From Hyperoplus lanceolatus (lineage: Eukaryota; Chordata; Actinopteri; Uranoscopiformes; Ammodytidae): a DNA stretch of 64,000 nucleotides. The notes under the pieces were generated by a model. It did no database searches, was not told where the DNA came from, and saw only the letters and a program-made list of their open reading frames with translations. Positions 40,621-53,972 of the stretch are shown piece by piece; the stretch's first letter is position 1, and each line of letters starts with the position of its first letter. Position numbers and translations under genes: made by a program. The stretch spans positions 10,858,001 to 10,922,000 of the forward strand of contig CM049413.1 of assembly GCA_026929865.2 (NCBI GenBank). Direction: 5' to 3'.

Positions 40621-43600
40621 TAATTATTGCAGCACCAAGAGACTTGGATGAAGTCAGACTGCTTTGTGAAGAGAGGATATCATTTTCGTTGACATGCTTA
40701 CTATATGGCTCTTGAGTCCAGCGTAAAATATCCCAACTATTAAATGAATTGCACTGACATTTGTTAAAGACGTTTGTAACCCCAGAAGAGGACTCATGCT
40801 GACTTTGGGAATTCCTTGACTTTTCTTTTAGTGCCTTGAGCAAGTTGACATTTGTGACGTTTAGTGAAATGTCTTGACAGCTGCCAGATGAATCGCCATA
40901 ATATTTTGTACAAGCGTTCACGGTGCACAGAGGATGAATCCTAATGCACCACTAAAGTTCTCCTTTATTCTGTGAAATATCTCATCATCTACCAGAAAAA
41001 TTGCATCAAAATGTTGTTCAGACACTTGTGGTCCCTTTGTCTTTTATGACCAAATACCACCTGCAAAACCAATGACATAGGTCTACCCATCAACCTCATT
41101 TGTAGCCTACTTTGCATTTGAAGTTAATAAGCAAACGTCAGTATGCTAAAATACGCTAAATCAACTAAGTGAACGTGTTAAACATTGAACCTGTTAAACA
41201 TGAGCAAGTTAGCATCATTATTGCAAGTATGTTAGCATGCTGGCAGTAGTAATTAGCTCAGTTTACTGCTCACTGTGTCAGTCTAACAGAGCTACTAGCA
41301 TGGCTGTGGACTCTTGTTCATACATGTGTGGCTTACTATTCCAGACAATGTGGTTGTCCAAAGTGGCCATTTACTAATGTATCAGATCCCAACCTTTTAC
41401 ATTAAAATTCTGCAGTTAGTCTTTACAACAACACTTTGGGTGAGCAGTGTGTGAGAGAGTCTTTGCTGCCAGGTTGGGGGGGGAGGGAATGTGTGACGCA
41501 TAACTGATTGTTTTCTGGACGCACCCTTCACATTGTAATCAGCTTGCTAAATGAGTCGATACCCACTTTAATTATTGCCAAGCTGCCTGTGAATCCGGTA
41601 AATAATGTCTGTTCCCTGGCCAAAAGACCTTGTAGAATATGAACCCCTTTATCAACCCTGATGGTCACCATGGCAACACTGGCAACATCCGGGTGGCTCA
41701 TGAGGGCCATTAGCAACAAGGCGTTTCAGCAGCAGCAGATCTTGAGAATTAGATGCGCTGATTGCACATGAAGAAAACTGAGAAGTCTTAATCCTTTTTG
41801 AAGCACAGATCAGAGTTCATGTTCACAAAATGTTTATATAGTTTACCCTTTCCTGCATTGACATTCAAATGCATTTGGATTTAAATGTATTGCATGTGTA
41901 GTAAACATGCTCCACAAGATAGACAGGTTTTTTGGTTTAGGAAAGGAATGTCTATATGGCGTTTCGATAAATCCACTCAAACACAAGGCTATTACCCCCT
42001 GAGAGGTATATCCACATGCTTTTTCCCTGGAGTAGGCCTGTGCATGAATTTCAGATGGAAGGGCCATTTCATGCAATTATTGATAGTGCACTGGTAGAAG
42101 GAGGCACATTAGAGAAGCATTAGGCGTGAATTCCAAACATGTCGATTTACAAAACACTGAAATGAAAAATTGTCTTTACGGGTGAAGCCAACGTTATGTG
42201 AGTTGCCATAAAATGTCCTAATGAAACAAAAATGGATGTTATGAAAAAACAAATCGCTATGAATGTCCTTTCAAGCCGAGGTTATGAAAATGCATTGTTC
42301 ACACAGGAACATTGTTCCACATCTCACCGTCTGCATGACCTTACTTTGTCTTTGTTCAGGTTAGTGCTGTTGCCAGGATACTATTTCCTATGGCAACACT
42401 TGAGCTGGCGAGGTGAGCAGCACTGAAATGATCCAGATAACTAGCTGCTCTGTATCCTGTGGACCGGAAGTCCGTAAATGGCCATAGAAAAATATTAAAA
42501 ACTGCACACAAGCGCACGGCCGCACACACACGCAGGCTCTCAAAGTGCAGCCTCCATTGGTGCGGTGGATGCTGTTTTCTCTCAAATTCTAAAAAACGAC
42601 TTCCGTTTTTTCCGTCTCTGAGGTAATTTTACATTAAAAGCTAATCACATGGAAATGATGCATATGTGCATCACTTCAGAAAGAAGAATACTCCCTTCTC
42701 CATATCCTCTTTGAAAGACTCATCAGTGTCTATGATAAGTTATCTGTTATGTTTCTTTTATTACAATTGTTGAGTTATGTGATAGATACAGCAAAACCAG
42801 CTACCTCTGTGAGAATTGGAGCTTCTTGTTTAAAAATGCACTGCAATGTCTGATGTTCCATGTGAATTGTAATTTATTCCAAATTCATTGCAACACATAG
42901 CATATGCTCTCCATCTGGACGAGTGCATACTGCCACCACTTGTTGCAAGGGTGTTACTACACTAGTAGTGCAATTTGCTCCTGTTGAATGAAGTTAAGTA
43001 CAAAATGTATTTTATGTGTATTTGTTCAAATCCAACCTGGAAAGCCTTTTCTCATTGACCCAGTTCTACGTGTGTTCCACAATCTCCTGTTTGTGCACAA
43101 GCTTTCATACCTTTGTCGTCTTTGTTTCGTCCCTTTCTATCTACAAACCAAGGATTTTGCATTACACTTCATACTTTTCTTTTGAAAGGGGGCTTCCAGG
43201 TCATCAATGTCGCTGACGAACATGAAAAGCTTAACAGGATGCACACGTCATCACAGCAGCCCCGACTACACTTGCTCATTGACCATCAACCACTGCTGGA
43301 TTCAGACAATTAAAAAGGTGAGTGTCAGGGGCGGTGAGCTCATAGACGATGTGCAAGGATGAGAACTGAATGGCAGGGAGGACTCTTCATCAGCGGGAAC
43401 CCAACATGACTCATCTGTAGCAAACACCCACCACCTCCCTCCCCCTTTGTGCCAATGAATGACTGTGTCTCATCCAGCACTTGATAGCTGAGCACTGGGT
43501 CTCATTCCTTTGAGTTATTGGTCAACAACACAGCCAGGGGATGTCAGGACTCAGCTTTTACTGGATGCTTAGACAGCAAGGAGGACAACAACTTCGACAA

Positions 43601-43680
43601 CTTCATGTTGGTACAATGCATCTCTCCTTGCTCTAAACAAGGTTAATGATTCTTTTGTACATTGTCCATGGTGTGTGTCA
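40621..43680. other. Intergenic stretch, no gene seen
   Basis: The sequence is ordinary AT-rich DNA with only short chance ORFs. Donor-like sites (for example AAAAAG|GTGAGT at 43318) occur but have no convincing partner exon. Confidence 0.5.
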
Positions 43681-43880
43681 GGGGCGCTCCCGTGGCGTAG
43701 TGGATAGAACGCGTATCATATTGGCTCCGGCCTTCGTTGCAGTGGTCGAGGGTTCGAATCCGACCCGTGGACCTTTACTGCAGGTGATCCCCCTCTCTCT
43801 CTGTCTCCCCATTTCAACTCTGTACTATCTAATAAAGCTTGAAAATGCCCAAAAAAAATGTATAAAAATAAAATAAAAAC
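43681..43880 (+). mobile_element. tRNA-derived SINE
   Basis: A tRNA-like head carries an A box (TGGCGTAGTGG, 43693-43703) and a B box (GGTTCGAATCC, 43751-43761). It is followed by a non-tRNA body with CCCCCTCTCTCTCTGTCTCC and an A-rich tail ending AATGCCCAAAAAAAATG. That body and tail are typical of fish SINEs. The head does not close into a proper cloverleaf acceptor stem, so it is not called a tRNA gene. Confidence 0.82.
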
Positions 43881-44134
43881 TTCATGTTGATATTAAGCCA
43901 ATAAACTGAAAATAGAAATATAAAAGACTGGACTGACTTCTTTTAAATCAATAACCATAAGTTGTTTGTTAAAATAATACAACATTAATGCAATGTACCT
44001 TAAAGCATCACTTTTTAAATTGATATTAGTTGTCCGACTTGTGTATTTGTTTAAAGAAAAAATAAAACATTTTAATATTTTAGTGTTGTCTCAAGTCAAG
44101 ATTCTTAATCCAATCCAGTAGATTTAAATGAAAA

Positions 44135-44345
44135 AAAGGGTGATAGGTTGGCCTCGAGGAAGAGGGGCCGACCAGCAACCATGAGGTCGCTGGTTCTATC
44201 CCTGGCACAGGACAGGAGGGTGTTACTTGGTGGGCACCATAGATGTAATACTTGCCATGACTAGCATTAAATCCATGGTGCACACCATCTCTACCATGGT
44301 GTCCTTGAGCAAGGCACTTCACCCCAAAACTGTTCCAGGGAACAA
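44135..44345 (+). mobile_element. Second tRNA-derived SINE, diverged
   Basis: A B-box-like GGTTCTATCC near 44192 is followed by a body with GTGTCCTTGAGCAAGGCACT, a phrase shared by several fish SINE families, and ends in an AATAAA-rich tail. The A box is degraded. Confidence 0.55.
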
Positions 44346-45323
44346 ATAAAACAAAAATAACTCAACCAAAGTCCAAACAAATAATAAAGCAACCTCGAGG
44401 AGAGAGGTTCCTATTCGTCTTTTGGAAAGTGGGGACATTGCTCAATTAAGCTCTCCCATGAACACATAGTTATCATTTATACATTATTTTCCATAAGTGG
44501 GTGAATGCATGTGTGAAGTACAACTAAAGAACGGTACAGACCTGAACACTTGACCTGTACATTGAGGGTGTGGCTGATGGCTCTGTTATGCTGTATTTAG
44601 GATAAAACATTTCTATCTTGATGGGAGTGGTCTTTTCCAGGATGACAATGCACAGATACCAAACTTTGTCAACCAGGTGCAACAATAACATTTCGTATTT
44701 ACACTTATGCATGGGTATTAGTAATCTAATGAGTTGTAGCTTACATTTTTTCTTTTTTTGGCTACTTTTATAACTTAACATAGGCTAAATGAAGGATCTG
44801 AACACTCTTCCACCACTGGCTAAAACACTGTTTTAAATAAAAAGTCTAATTCAAAATTTCCAAAAATTCGTCCCAAATTCCTTTACCATATAAATTCATA
44901 TTCTAATTATATAATCTTATTAAGGTATAATGCCCGAACATTTAAAAAAAAAGTAGGAACTAGGCTTACCTTTGTTGTTTTAGAGGTATCTTCTGTACGA
45001 TTTATGACCATCAGTGGCAATTATATCAAAATCAAATTTTTTTGTTTTTGTTTTTGTTTTTCTACTTTCTTGTAACAGAGTATTTTTACTGTACTAATTA
45101 TTTGTACTTTTGTTAATATGGGTAGGTCCCGCCTCTGACCGCGCGGTGGCAGCAACAAGCGCCGATGCAGCACATAGGCGCTTGTTGGTGCTCGTACACG
45201 CCCATGTGGGACTTTTTCCTGCTCTGACATTTCCGCAGTCTGTCTGAGCGAGGAACAGAAGAGAAGCAGTCAACTTTTTTCTCTGTCCCTGTCTCGGTTG
45301 CACTTGTTAACATACGAGTGATC

Positions 45324-47534
45324 ATGGCGACCATGTCAATGTTTATCCTGAGAACAACCATAAGGAGACAACTAGCCGCTCAGATCAGAATGGCCTCCGA
45401 TCAGGTAAACAGCTGGTGACTGATATAACTGTTAGCATTAGCCTGCCACTATCCAAGTAGTTGTGATAAAGTTAGCAAAGGCTAGCTAGTCAGTTGACAC
45501 CTAGAGTCTGGGAGGGCGTTTCTTAAAACATGGCTGTTACACGAACATGGTTCAAGTACATGCTGCAGTATGTTGTTTAGATGTAACGTTAAAGACTTGC
45601 CTCTAAACATCTGTTCTGAACTAAAAAAAAAAAAAAAGAGGTCATGTGTCACTGGAGAATTGCGCTACTGCTGCTTTGCAATAACAGGCAATGCAACATG
45701 TACTTTTTTTATATAAAGATTTCATTGAACAATGCAGAGCAGAAACACAAGTGAACATACGTCTGCAGAGGCAATGCATAGGCCTATGTTTAGTATCAAC
45801 ATTAAAAAGTTTGCTTTACCATATATTGCATAAAGATTGCATAATCATTTTAATTGAGGAACACTGCGTTCTTCTTGATTTATGGGTGTGATATGATATC
45901 TCTCAAGCATACGAAAACGGGAGGAAAACATTTTTTTTTGAGTGAGGGCAGAAAAAAAGCAATACCATTGATTTAGAAGAGTTTGTTAGTTTATTAAAGT
46001 GACTGACAAAAAAAGAAAATAAATGTTGATCCAAAATTGTTCTGTAGCAGTAGCAATAAATAAGCTTTGATTCTATTTTAGGTGAGACAAAATGTGCAAA
46101 TGGCATAACACAGCCTTTTTACTGGTCCTTATAAGGTGTAAAATCAACTAATCTGAATGTTAGGCTTTATAATGTCTTAAATAGGATTTTGCGTGTTAAT
46201 CACACTGTGATAAAACTTTATACAGAAATATAGGTAGTTGCTGAATGTGAATAACTTATTTTACTTTGCAAAGGAATTCAAGGACTACACATTTTCTTTT
46301 ATATACTTCCAAAATATATTCTATTTTATACTTTTGCCACCAGTATGTACGAGAAGAAGGTCTTAAAATGGATTCTTAAAAAAGGTATTGAAGTCTTATA
46401 TTTAACTTGTCAAAACCTGCAGAAACCCTTTCATACCGGTTTGTTAATTAGCCTAACTTTATTAAAGGTGCTGTAAGCGGAATGGTTCTTTTAGCTAACT
46501 TCCTGTCAGTTACTGCAGTTAGCAGTCCCCTCCTTTGTCCCTACGTCACCACATTAATGCACTGTGGTCTTCAAACAGCAAGTTAACTAGCACCATCTCA
46601 AAAAAAAATAAAAACCATCAAAACAGACATTGGGAAGGATTTATATATTATATATTTCTAGGCACTCAAAGTGTTTTACAGGGTTCCAGGTTCCATTCAT
46701 TCACACACAGTCATACCGGTGGCGGAAGCGTGGCTGCCATTCAGCGCCTACGGCCCCTCCGACCACCACAAACATACAGCAGTCATACACATTCACACGA
46801 GGCAAGGTGGGTGAAGTGTCTTGCCCAAGGACACAACAACCATGACATAAGTGGCAGGGCGGGAATCGAATCGCCAACCCTTCGATCGTTGGCCGACCCA
46901 CTCTACCATCTGAGCCACAGTCGCCCCGACTATCCTATACAACCCAATACATTTTTAATATGAAACAAATATATACTTACACATAAATGTTCTATTTTCT
47001 TCCACTTCTTTTTACATCAAATTTCTTTAACTTTACAAAAACCTGTGAGGGTCTTTTTTTTAAATTAGTTTTTTGCCCAACATTCGAAACATTCTTGGAT
47101 AGTATTGGAATAATAACTTCCATGCATTGTGATGCTCTTTCGGATGTGATAATAAAATATTCCCTCTGCTTATTCCAGCTCGGTGAGTTGGGCAAGGGCG
47201 CAGGCAAAGGCGGAGGAGGAGGAGGCTCTATAAGGGAAGCGGGGGGTGCATTTGGAAAGAAACAAGCAGCAGAGGAGGAGCTTTACTTCAGGTAGGACAA
47301 TATGATGTTATAATTTAGGATTTGCACCGTTGAAGGCGTGAGTTTATATCCTTTGTTCTCCACAAGATTTTAACCAGATTTTCACTTCACAGGCAGAAGG
47401 AGAAGGAGCAGATAGAGGCTTTGAAGAAGCATCACAAGGAAGAGATCGAGCACCACAAGAAGGAGATCGAACGCCTAGAGAAGGAGATTGACCGTCACAA
47501 GGGCAAAATCAGAAAGCTCAAACACGATGACTGA
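45324..47534 (+). CDS. atp5if1: ATP synthase inhibitory factor subunit 1 (IF1)
   Basis: Three exons (45324-45404, 47179-47291, 47393-47534) join in frame to 111 residues (human 106). Residues 1-27 form a basic, amphipathic mitochondrial presequence ([17 protein letters not shown]). The inhibitory segment [19 protein letters not shown] is nearly identical to mammalian IF1. It is followed by the antiparallel coiled coil with the histidine pairs [16 protein letters not shown], linked in mammals to pH-dependent oligomerisation, and the end LKHDD. The protein blocks ATP hydrolysis by F1Fo when the matrix acidifies. A Gly-rich [12 protein letters not shown] precedes the inhibitory segment, longer than in human. 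Zebrafish has two paralogues, one linked to haem synthesis; which this is cannot be told here. Confidence 0.95.
46655..46930 (-). mobile_element. tRNA-derived SINE in the first atp5if1 intron
   Basis: Read on the minus strand it begins GGGGCGACTGTGGCTCAGAT, with an A box (TGGCTCAGATGGTAG) and a B box (GGCGATTCGATTCCC). It continues into GTGTCCTTGGGCAAGACACT, a conserved fish SINE body. It ends near CACTTTGAGTGCC before the AT-rich flank. It is inserted antisense to the gene. Confidence 0.8.
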
Positions 47535-47678
47535 AGCTGGAAACGGAAGCCTTTTCGTCAATTTCTCCTCCATCTGAGACTGCGGATATTTTATTTGATA
47601 TAAATCAATGATCATCAGATATTGATCGATTCACTACTGGTAGAGACTACATATTGACACCATGAAAACCAAAACAAC

Positions 47679-47684
47679 AATAAA
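47679..47684 (+). terminator. atp5if1: atp5if1 poly-A signal AATAAA
   Basis: This is a consensus hexamer 145 nt after the stop codon. Only about 220 bp separate it from the predicted hnrnpr leader exon. Confidence 0.75.
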
Positions 47685-47905
47685 GTGCCTAATTTTGGAG
47701 CATGCAATTCTTTTTATATCCCTTCTTATTGTTTTTGTTAAAATGGTTCATTGTTCTTTGAAAAACTATTTGTTGGGAGAAATCAGGCTGTGTATTTTCT
47801 GATCCCGAGAAGAAGGTAGCGGTAATACATGATCTTCCAACAAGAAGAAGAACACTTGATACACACCCTGCCCATGACCCCGCCTCACTGCTCATTTCTC
47901 TTTGC

Positions 47906-48099
47906 ACAGATATCGCGATGTTTGCTGAGCGGTGGCGTTGTTCGGGCGAGCCGACGACGAGATCGTAGCTGTCTGGAAATTCTGTCTAGTGTGTTTTAAA
48001 AAAATCAGAGGTCTTCTAAATATTTTTAAAAAATCGTACGTCCAACAAATCAATCGTTGCCACATTTTAACACAGGTCGCCCTTAGTGACCCGAAACTG
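47906..48099 (+). other. hnrnpr: hnrnpr 5'UTR exon (predicted)
   Basis: The 3' edge is the donor CGAAACTG|GTGAGTTT. The 5' edge is approximate and set by the gap after atp5if1. The acceptor used is AAACAG|GAGAATGG at 49182/49183, four bases before the start codon, a common layout for this gene family. Confidence 0.5.
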
Positions 48100-48870
48100 G
48101 TGAGTTTCGCTACCCGTCTGTTTGTGCGTAGCATGTGTTTCATGTGAGAATGGTGTCTTTTCTGCATCGCGAGGCCTTCCTTATAAGCCCGTTAGCTAGC
48201 CAGCAAGCTAACACCCCACTACCAGCTTAACGTAAAGAAAACAATGTTAGTTTCCAGTTTGCTCTTCAATGTGTAGAAATGCACTTACTTGTAAAAAAAA
48301 AAAAACGTTTACATAGTAAGGCCACGTGCAGGTAAACGCAGTCATAAAGTGTTTTCACCTCGCGAGCTAGCAGGCTGCATGTGAAGGGGGCGGGACGGTG
48401 GTTGCTTCGAAGTGATCGGGTAATGTTACCGCACAGTACCTAAACGTTTCCACGGCAGGCGATCAAACTTCATTTTTTACTAAGGCAATTCATAGTATCC
48501 TGCAGTTACGTTCTTTTATTCTGTTTGAGAATATAATGTATCCCAATGTGTAATGCAAGTGCTTGTGTTGTAGTCACGTAGGCCATCAAGTAATACGTTA
48601 CAACATCCATCCATATGTAAACAAGTGGGTTAATAACGCATATACAATTTTTTCTGCGGGTCCTTTACAAGTCTTAAATATGTCTAAATAGTTTTAAATA
48701 TGGTCTCACAAATTGCTTACATTATAAAGTTAACGTTATTATTGTATTATTTTTGTTATTTTCAGGCTCGTGTGTTTTTGGGCTAAAAGTTGTATTGATC
48801 ACGCTGTAACAGTAACACTCATTAACATAACATATCATTTATGCTGAATGTGAAAGTTAAATTACTTTGC

Positions 48871-48871
48871 A

Positions 48872-48914
<43 letters not shown>
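48871..48914. repeat. (ATT)n microsatellite
   Basis: About 14 perfect ATT units lie in the hnrnpr leader intron. Confidence 0.95.
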
Positions 48915-48915
<1 letters not shown>

Positions 48916-49186
48916 GTTATTTGGGGACTCCACACATTTATTTGTTTGTGAAATGGATCTTAAATTGCATTCATAATAATGGTAAACAAAACGTATGAAA
49001 AGTCTTACATTTAACTTGTTGAGACCTGTAGAAATCTAGTGTGTAATAATTGCCATTATTAAAACGTATGTAGTTTGGTATAATGAAATATCAGTATTTT
49101 TTGATCGGCCCATAATCAAGTTGAAATACATTCTTGATTTGAACTTTAACTAAATAAAGAGTTTCCCTTCTGTATTAAACAGGAGA

Positions 49187-52101
49187 ATGGCTGCCGCTGA
49201 GGTGAACGGTAGTTCTGCTGCAACAAAGGAGGAAGAAGAGCCCATGGAAGTGACTACACCACACACAGAGAACTATCAGACACTTATTGATGCAGGGCTG
49301 CCCCAGAAAGTGGCAGAGAGTCTAGATAACATATTCCAAACAGGTGGGTGTTTGTTGCTTTGGCTCAAAGCGGCTTAGAAAATAACTCTGAAGTGCTAAG
49401 GGTGTTTACTGCAGCTGAACCCAGCAGTGAAAGTGCTTTTGCTAATCGTAGGCTTGGTGGAGTATGTTGACCTGGACGAAAGGGCCATTGATGCACTGAG
49501 GGAGTTCAATGAGGAAGGAGCACTCACTGTGCTGCAGCAATTCAAAGAGAGCGACCTGTCCCACGTACAGGTAACCGCATGGATGGAACACATATTTTCT
49601 TTGTGTTAATTTAGATTGATTAAAAATAATAATTTCATTCTTTATTTTGCAGAATAAAAGTGCTTTCCTTTGTGGAGTAATGAAGACTTACAGACAGAGA
49701 GAAAAACAAGGAAGTAAAGTACAGGAGTCCACGAAGGGCCCAGATGAGGTGAAAATAAAGGTAAACAAAAACATGTGACTCAACTTCATATCAGAATAAA
49801 AGCTCTGTGTTTGTATTTACATGCCATACAGCTCAGTTAATGTTTTTATTATTTTTATTAGGCTCTATTGGATCGAACAGGATACACCCTGGATGTCACC
49901 ACAGGCCAGAGGAAATATGGGGGTCCCCCACCTGATGACGTGTTCACAGGAACACAGCCTGGGATTGGAACTGAAGTAAATATGTTTTCAATTTTTTTAA
50001 ATTATCATTATTTTTTAAGAGTATAAGGTCGGTGCTTGAGTATCATTCACAAAAACATCTAAATAGTTCTCTTGATATTTTGCTTCACAAACCCTACGCT
50101 TGTCCACCCTTTTTCTCTCTTCTTCAGGTGTTTGTTGGGAAAATACCAAGGGATTTGTATGAAGATGAGCTGGTGCCACTTTTTGAGTCTGCTGGTTTCA
50201 TCTGGGACCTGAGGTTAATGATGGACCCTCTCTCTGGTCAGAATAGAGGTTATGCCTTTATCACATACTGCAATAAGGACGACGCTGCAAAGGCTGTAAA
50301 GCTTGTAAGTAGTACGGCAGGATACTTTAGGAAACATCAAATTAATACAATCATTTTCAAAGTAATAATGTGAATACTGAAAAAAGACTGACTTGATCAC
50401 TAGTGTAATGGTAAAGAATAAAATACAAGGTTTGCTTTACTTAATGTTTTACATTGCTGTTAATTCAGTTTTGGCCTCTCCATTTTAATTTCAGTGCGAT
50501 AACCATGAAATCCGTCCTGGCAAGTACTTGGGAGTGTGTATATCCGTTGCAAACAATCGCCTGTTTGTCGGATCAATTCCAAAGAACAAGACTAGAGAAA
50601 GTATATTGGAAGATTTTGGCAAAGTGACAGGTCAGTTTCCAAACCACAAAAGTGGATTTGTATCAGGAACTCATTTAAAACAAAACTTTAGTCATAATGG
50701 ATGATAGATATGACAACAGTTGTGGCAGTTAGAGATGTTTTATCTTACAGAGGGTCTCCAAGAGGTGATATTGTACCACCAGCCAGATGACAAGAAGAAG
50801 AACCGTGGCTTTTGTTTCCTGGAGTACGAGGACCACAAGTCTGCTGCTCAGGCTCGGCGCCGCCTAATGAGCGGCAAGGTCAAAGTGTGGGGGAACCCAG
50901 TCACTGTTGAGTGGGCTGACCCTGTTGCGGAGCCAGACCCAGAGATCATGGCTAAGGTAAGCAAGTCTCATGTGTTGCTATTTAAATGACAACAAATGGT
51001 TTGGTTTGACAGGGTAACACAGGGATTTATTTTGTCATCGTAGGTCAAAGTGCTCTTTGTGAGGAAGCTGGCCACACCCGTCACTGAAGAGCTTCTTGAA
51101 AAGACATTCTCTCAGTTTGGGAAGCTGGAACGAGTGAAAAAACTGAAAGACTACGCTTTTGTCCACTTTGAAGAAAGGGATGCTGCCGTAAAGGTGGGTT
51201 TATCAATATGGAGAAGGTATTTAACATTTTTGATTCCATGTATGTCACAGTAATAGATTGGTTTTGTTTTGGTTAGGCAATGGCCGAAATGAACGGGCAG
51301 GAGCTTGGGGGTGAGGAAATTGAGATTGTTTTGGCAAAGCCCCCAGACAAGAAGAGAAAGGAGCGCCAAGCAGCTCGGCAGACTACCAGGACTTCAGGGT
51401 GAGGGACAGCGGCATGTGACTAGGCAGCTGCCAGAATTATTCTTACATTAGAAATGCATCAACTGAAACACTGTCCGTCCCTATGCAGGTATGACGACTA
51501 CTACTACTATCCACCTCCACGCATGCCTCCCCCAGGCCGAGGCAGGGGCCGTGGTGGGCGAGGGGGCTATGCCTATCCACCAGACTACTATGGTGGATAT
51601 GAAGATTACTATGATGACTACTACGGCTACGACTACCATGACTACCGTGGTGGATATGAAGACCCCTACTACGGTGGCTACGAAGATGTGTACAGCATGA
51701 GGGGCCGTGGTACTCGTCCCAACAGGGGGGGGCCTCCTCAACCTCGGGCCCGTGGAGCCCCACCGGCACGAGGCCGGGGTGGCTACGCCCAAAGAGGGCC
51801 GCCCCTCGGGGGTCCCAGAGGGGGCCGAGGAGGCCGGGGAGCCCCTTTCCAGCCGCAGAGGGGCCGCGGTCCTCGTGGAGCCAGGGGCAACCGCGGTGGG
51901 AACGTCGGCGGAAAGAGGAAGGCAGACGTGTTTAACCAGCCTGACTCCAAGCGCCGCCAGACCAACAACCAGCAGAACTGGGGGTCCCAGCCCATCGCCC
52001 AGCAGCCCCTGCAGCAGGGGGCCGACTATTCTGGTAACTATGGTTACAGTAATGACACCATGGAGTTTTCACAGGATTCTTATGGGCAGCAGTGGAAGTA
52101 G
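49187..52101 (+). CDS. hnrnpr: Heterogeneous nuclear ribonucleoprotein R
   Basis: Ten coding exons (49187-49343, 49452-49570, 49653-49760, 49862-49975, 50128-50304, 50495-50630, 50751-50956, 51044-51193, 51277-51398, 51489-52101) join to 633 residues, the human isoform length. An acidic N-terminal domain (1-165) precedes three RRMs. RRM1 starts at 167 ([17 protein letters not shown]), RRM2 at about 248 ([18 protein letters not shown]) and RRM3 at about 342 ([17 protein letters not shown]). The last exon encodes a Tyr/Gly-rich and RGG region and the bipartite [19 protein letters not shown]. The protein binds mRNA and is involved in splicing and axonal transport. Wording such as [11 protein letters not shown] is shared with SYNCRIP, but the N-terminus (EEEEPM) and the QQWK tail context favour hnrnpr. 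Confidence 0.94.
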
Positions 52102-52625
52102 ATGCACCCAAAGGTATTTGGCAAAGTGACAACAAAAAAAGAGAAAAACAGCAAAAGACAAAAAATAAAAAAAAATAAGGAGATTGGCCACAATTTTTGA
52201 TTGACTTTTTATTCTTCATCCCTCATGAAAAGAAAATCTGTATATATATATATATATCTCTCAGAAAATATGGACAGACCCCAGAATTGGCTCAAGATGA
52301 TTGGCTGGAAAGCCTTTTGGCTGAAGAAGTGAACGTAACCGTTGTGGTGAATCATTTGTTACTCCTATGGTTACATTGGGACATGTGTCTTTAAAAAAGA
52401 AAACACACTCAAAACACTTTTATTGTTACGTTTTTTTCCTGATTCTTTTAAAGCCAACAATGAACATTTACAAAAAAAAGTGGACATTGATTCTCAAAAG
52501 TCTGAGAAGACATTAAATAATCATATTGCCTTGCAGGAAGTTTTGGTCCATGCCCTTTTCCTCCCTCCCCTTCTTGTACTCCCTTTATTTGTGGTTTCTC
52601 ATAGTGGCTTAGGGACTTGCTTGTA

Positions 52626-52905
52626 AATAAATGCATATGGTTAGAGCTTCATACTTCATTTTTTGCAATGGTGGAGAAAAGAATCCACAGGAAGGAAGAA
52701 ATCAAAGTTTTGTAATGTTCAAAGTGTATGCCTAGCATTTCTAGAGGTAGAGAAATTGTGTTTTTTTAAACTGATACCATAACTTCCTATGTTTTCTTTG
52801 AACTTGCCCAATAGAGTTTGGTTTGGCTTACCTTAAGAGCCATAGCAGTTTGTTGTCTGATGTTCTTTGTATTTATAACTTTTACGTTTGTTCCGTTTCA
52901 ATAAA
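52626..52905 (+). terminator. hnrnpr: hnrnpr poly-A signals (two AATAAA)
   Basis: Consensus hexamers lie at 52626-52631 and 52900-52905, giving 3'UTRs of about 0.55 and 0.82 kb. The second is followed by a GT-rich stretch. Confidence 0.6.
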
Positions 52906-52929
52906 ACTCAGCTGAGCATCAGTCAATTG

Positions 52930-53972
52930 TCAGATACTCAAATTCAGTGTGTCATTAAGTATTTGATTTTACCTCAATTCTCTCATTTGGATGAAGATCT
53001 TCTATTCCAAGTCAAAAAAAATTGCCTCAAAGGAAAACCACAAAAGACTGAAATTGTGCAATCAGACAACGGGACAAGAGAATTGGAGGAAAGTGTTTGA
53101 TGATAAAATGATTTAAATTGGATTTTAACTCTTTATTTTTCAGTGCATGCTACATCAGACTACAGTCATTTCCTGCACTCTGAATTTATATTGACCTCAT
53201 TTTTACTTAATGCATTACTTAAGATTGTACCCGTCTTTAAAATTTTGTGTTCGCAGGTAAACAGTGTATGCTTTAGTAAACATTACTTTCCCCTCACTAA
53301 GTGCTGTTTTCTTCGGCTCATGAAGACAAGGAAACATAAAGTGCTTCCTAAAGGTAATTGGCTGCTTATTTCACTATTACTTAATTGATCAATCTAGTAG
53401 ATCCCGTTAAGTTTACACTTTCCCACACGTTGCTCCTATCTGTCATGTATCCAATCTGTCAGCGACAGTAAAGCAAATTCATGCAGTATTTTCACAAGTG
53501 CAATACCGGAACGGTATTTATTTATTGAAGATGGGTTCTACTGAAGCATATACTGTGTACACCTGTTCACGCAATCTTTAGAGCCAGGGCAGTTTTGGAT
53601 AATGGTGAGATGTCACTTGAACTGGTCCGGTCCTGATACTGACACCCTTTTTAAACGGTTAAATACAACACATCTGACCCTGAATGGATCTGTACGTTGT
53701 TATATGCCAAGTTGTCTACAATTAATTTTTCACCCCCTAAAAAAAAAAATCTGCACATCATCTCAACCACCTGTTCTCTCCTTTTGAAGACACCAAGGAT
53801 CTGACCATCCAGAGGGTTAAAATTCTTTCAAAACATTCCTTCTGCCATAGCAAGTGCTCACCTTTTCAGAATTTGTTGACCATAGAGAAATGTTTTCAGC
53901 ATTTGCCTTTTGGTACCGTTGTATCATTGTATCTTGTTTCATGTGTCTGTCCTCTTATTCCAACCTGCCTAG
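52930..53972 (+). other. hnrnpr downstream region, no ORF
   Basis: There is no protein signal. A possible non-coding exon 53144-53354 has an acceptor (TTTTTCAG|TGCATG) and a donor (CTAAAG|GTAATT). It may belong to the spliced transcript described next. Confidence 0.35.

Noticed and set aside
43168..43318. Possible exon ending at a GTGAGT donor
   Set aside because: The donor looks good but there is no convincing acceptor, protein similarity or partner exon nearby.
43681..43770. A tRNA gene on the + strand
   Set aside because: A and B boxes are present but the acceptor stem does not pair, and the sequence continues into a SINE body with an A-rich tail.
46860..46930. A tRNA gene on the minus strand
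   Set aside because: It is the head of a SINE, continuing into the conserved TCCTTGGGCAAGACACT body.
48870..48920. CRISPR-like regular repeat
   Set aside because: It is a simple ATT microsatellite; no direct-repeat and spacer arrays occur anywhere in the window.
51443..51792. His/Val-rich antisense and out-of-frame ORFs
   Set aside because: They are shadows of the Tyr/Gly and RGG-rich last exon of hnrnpr.
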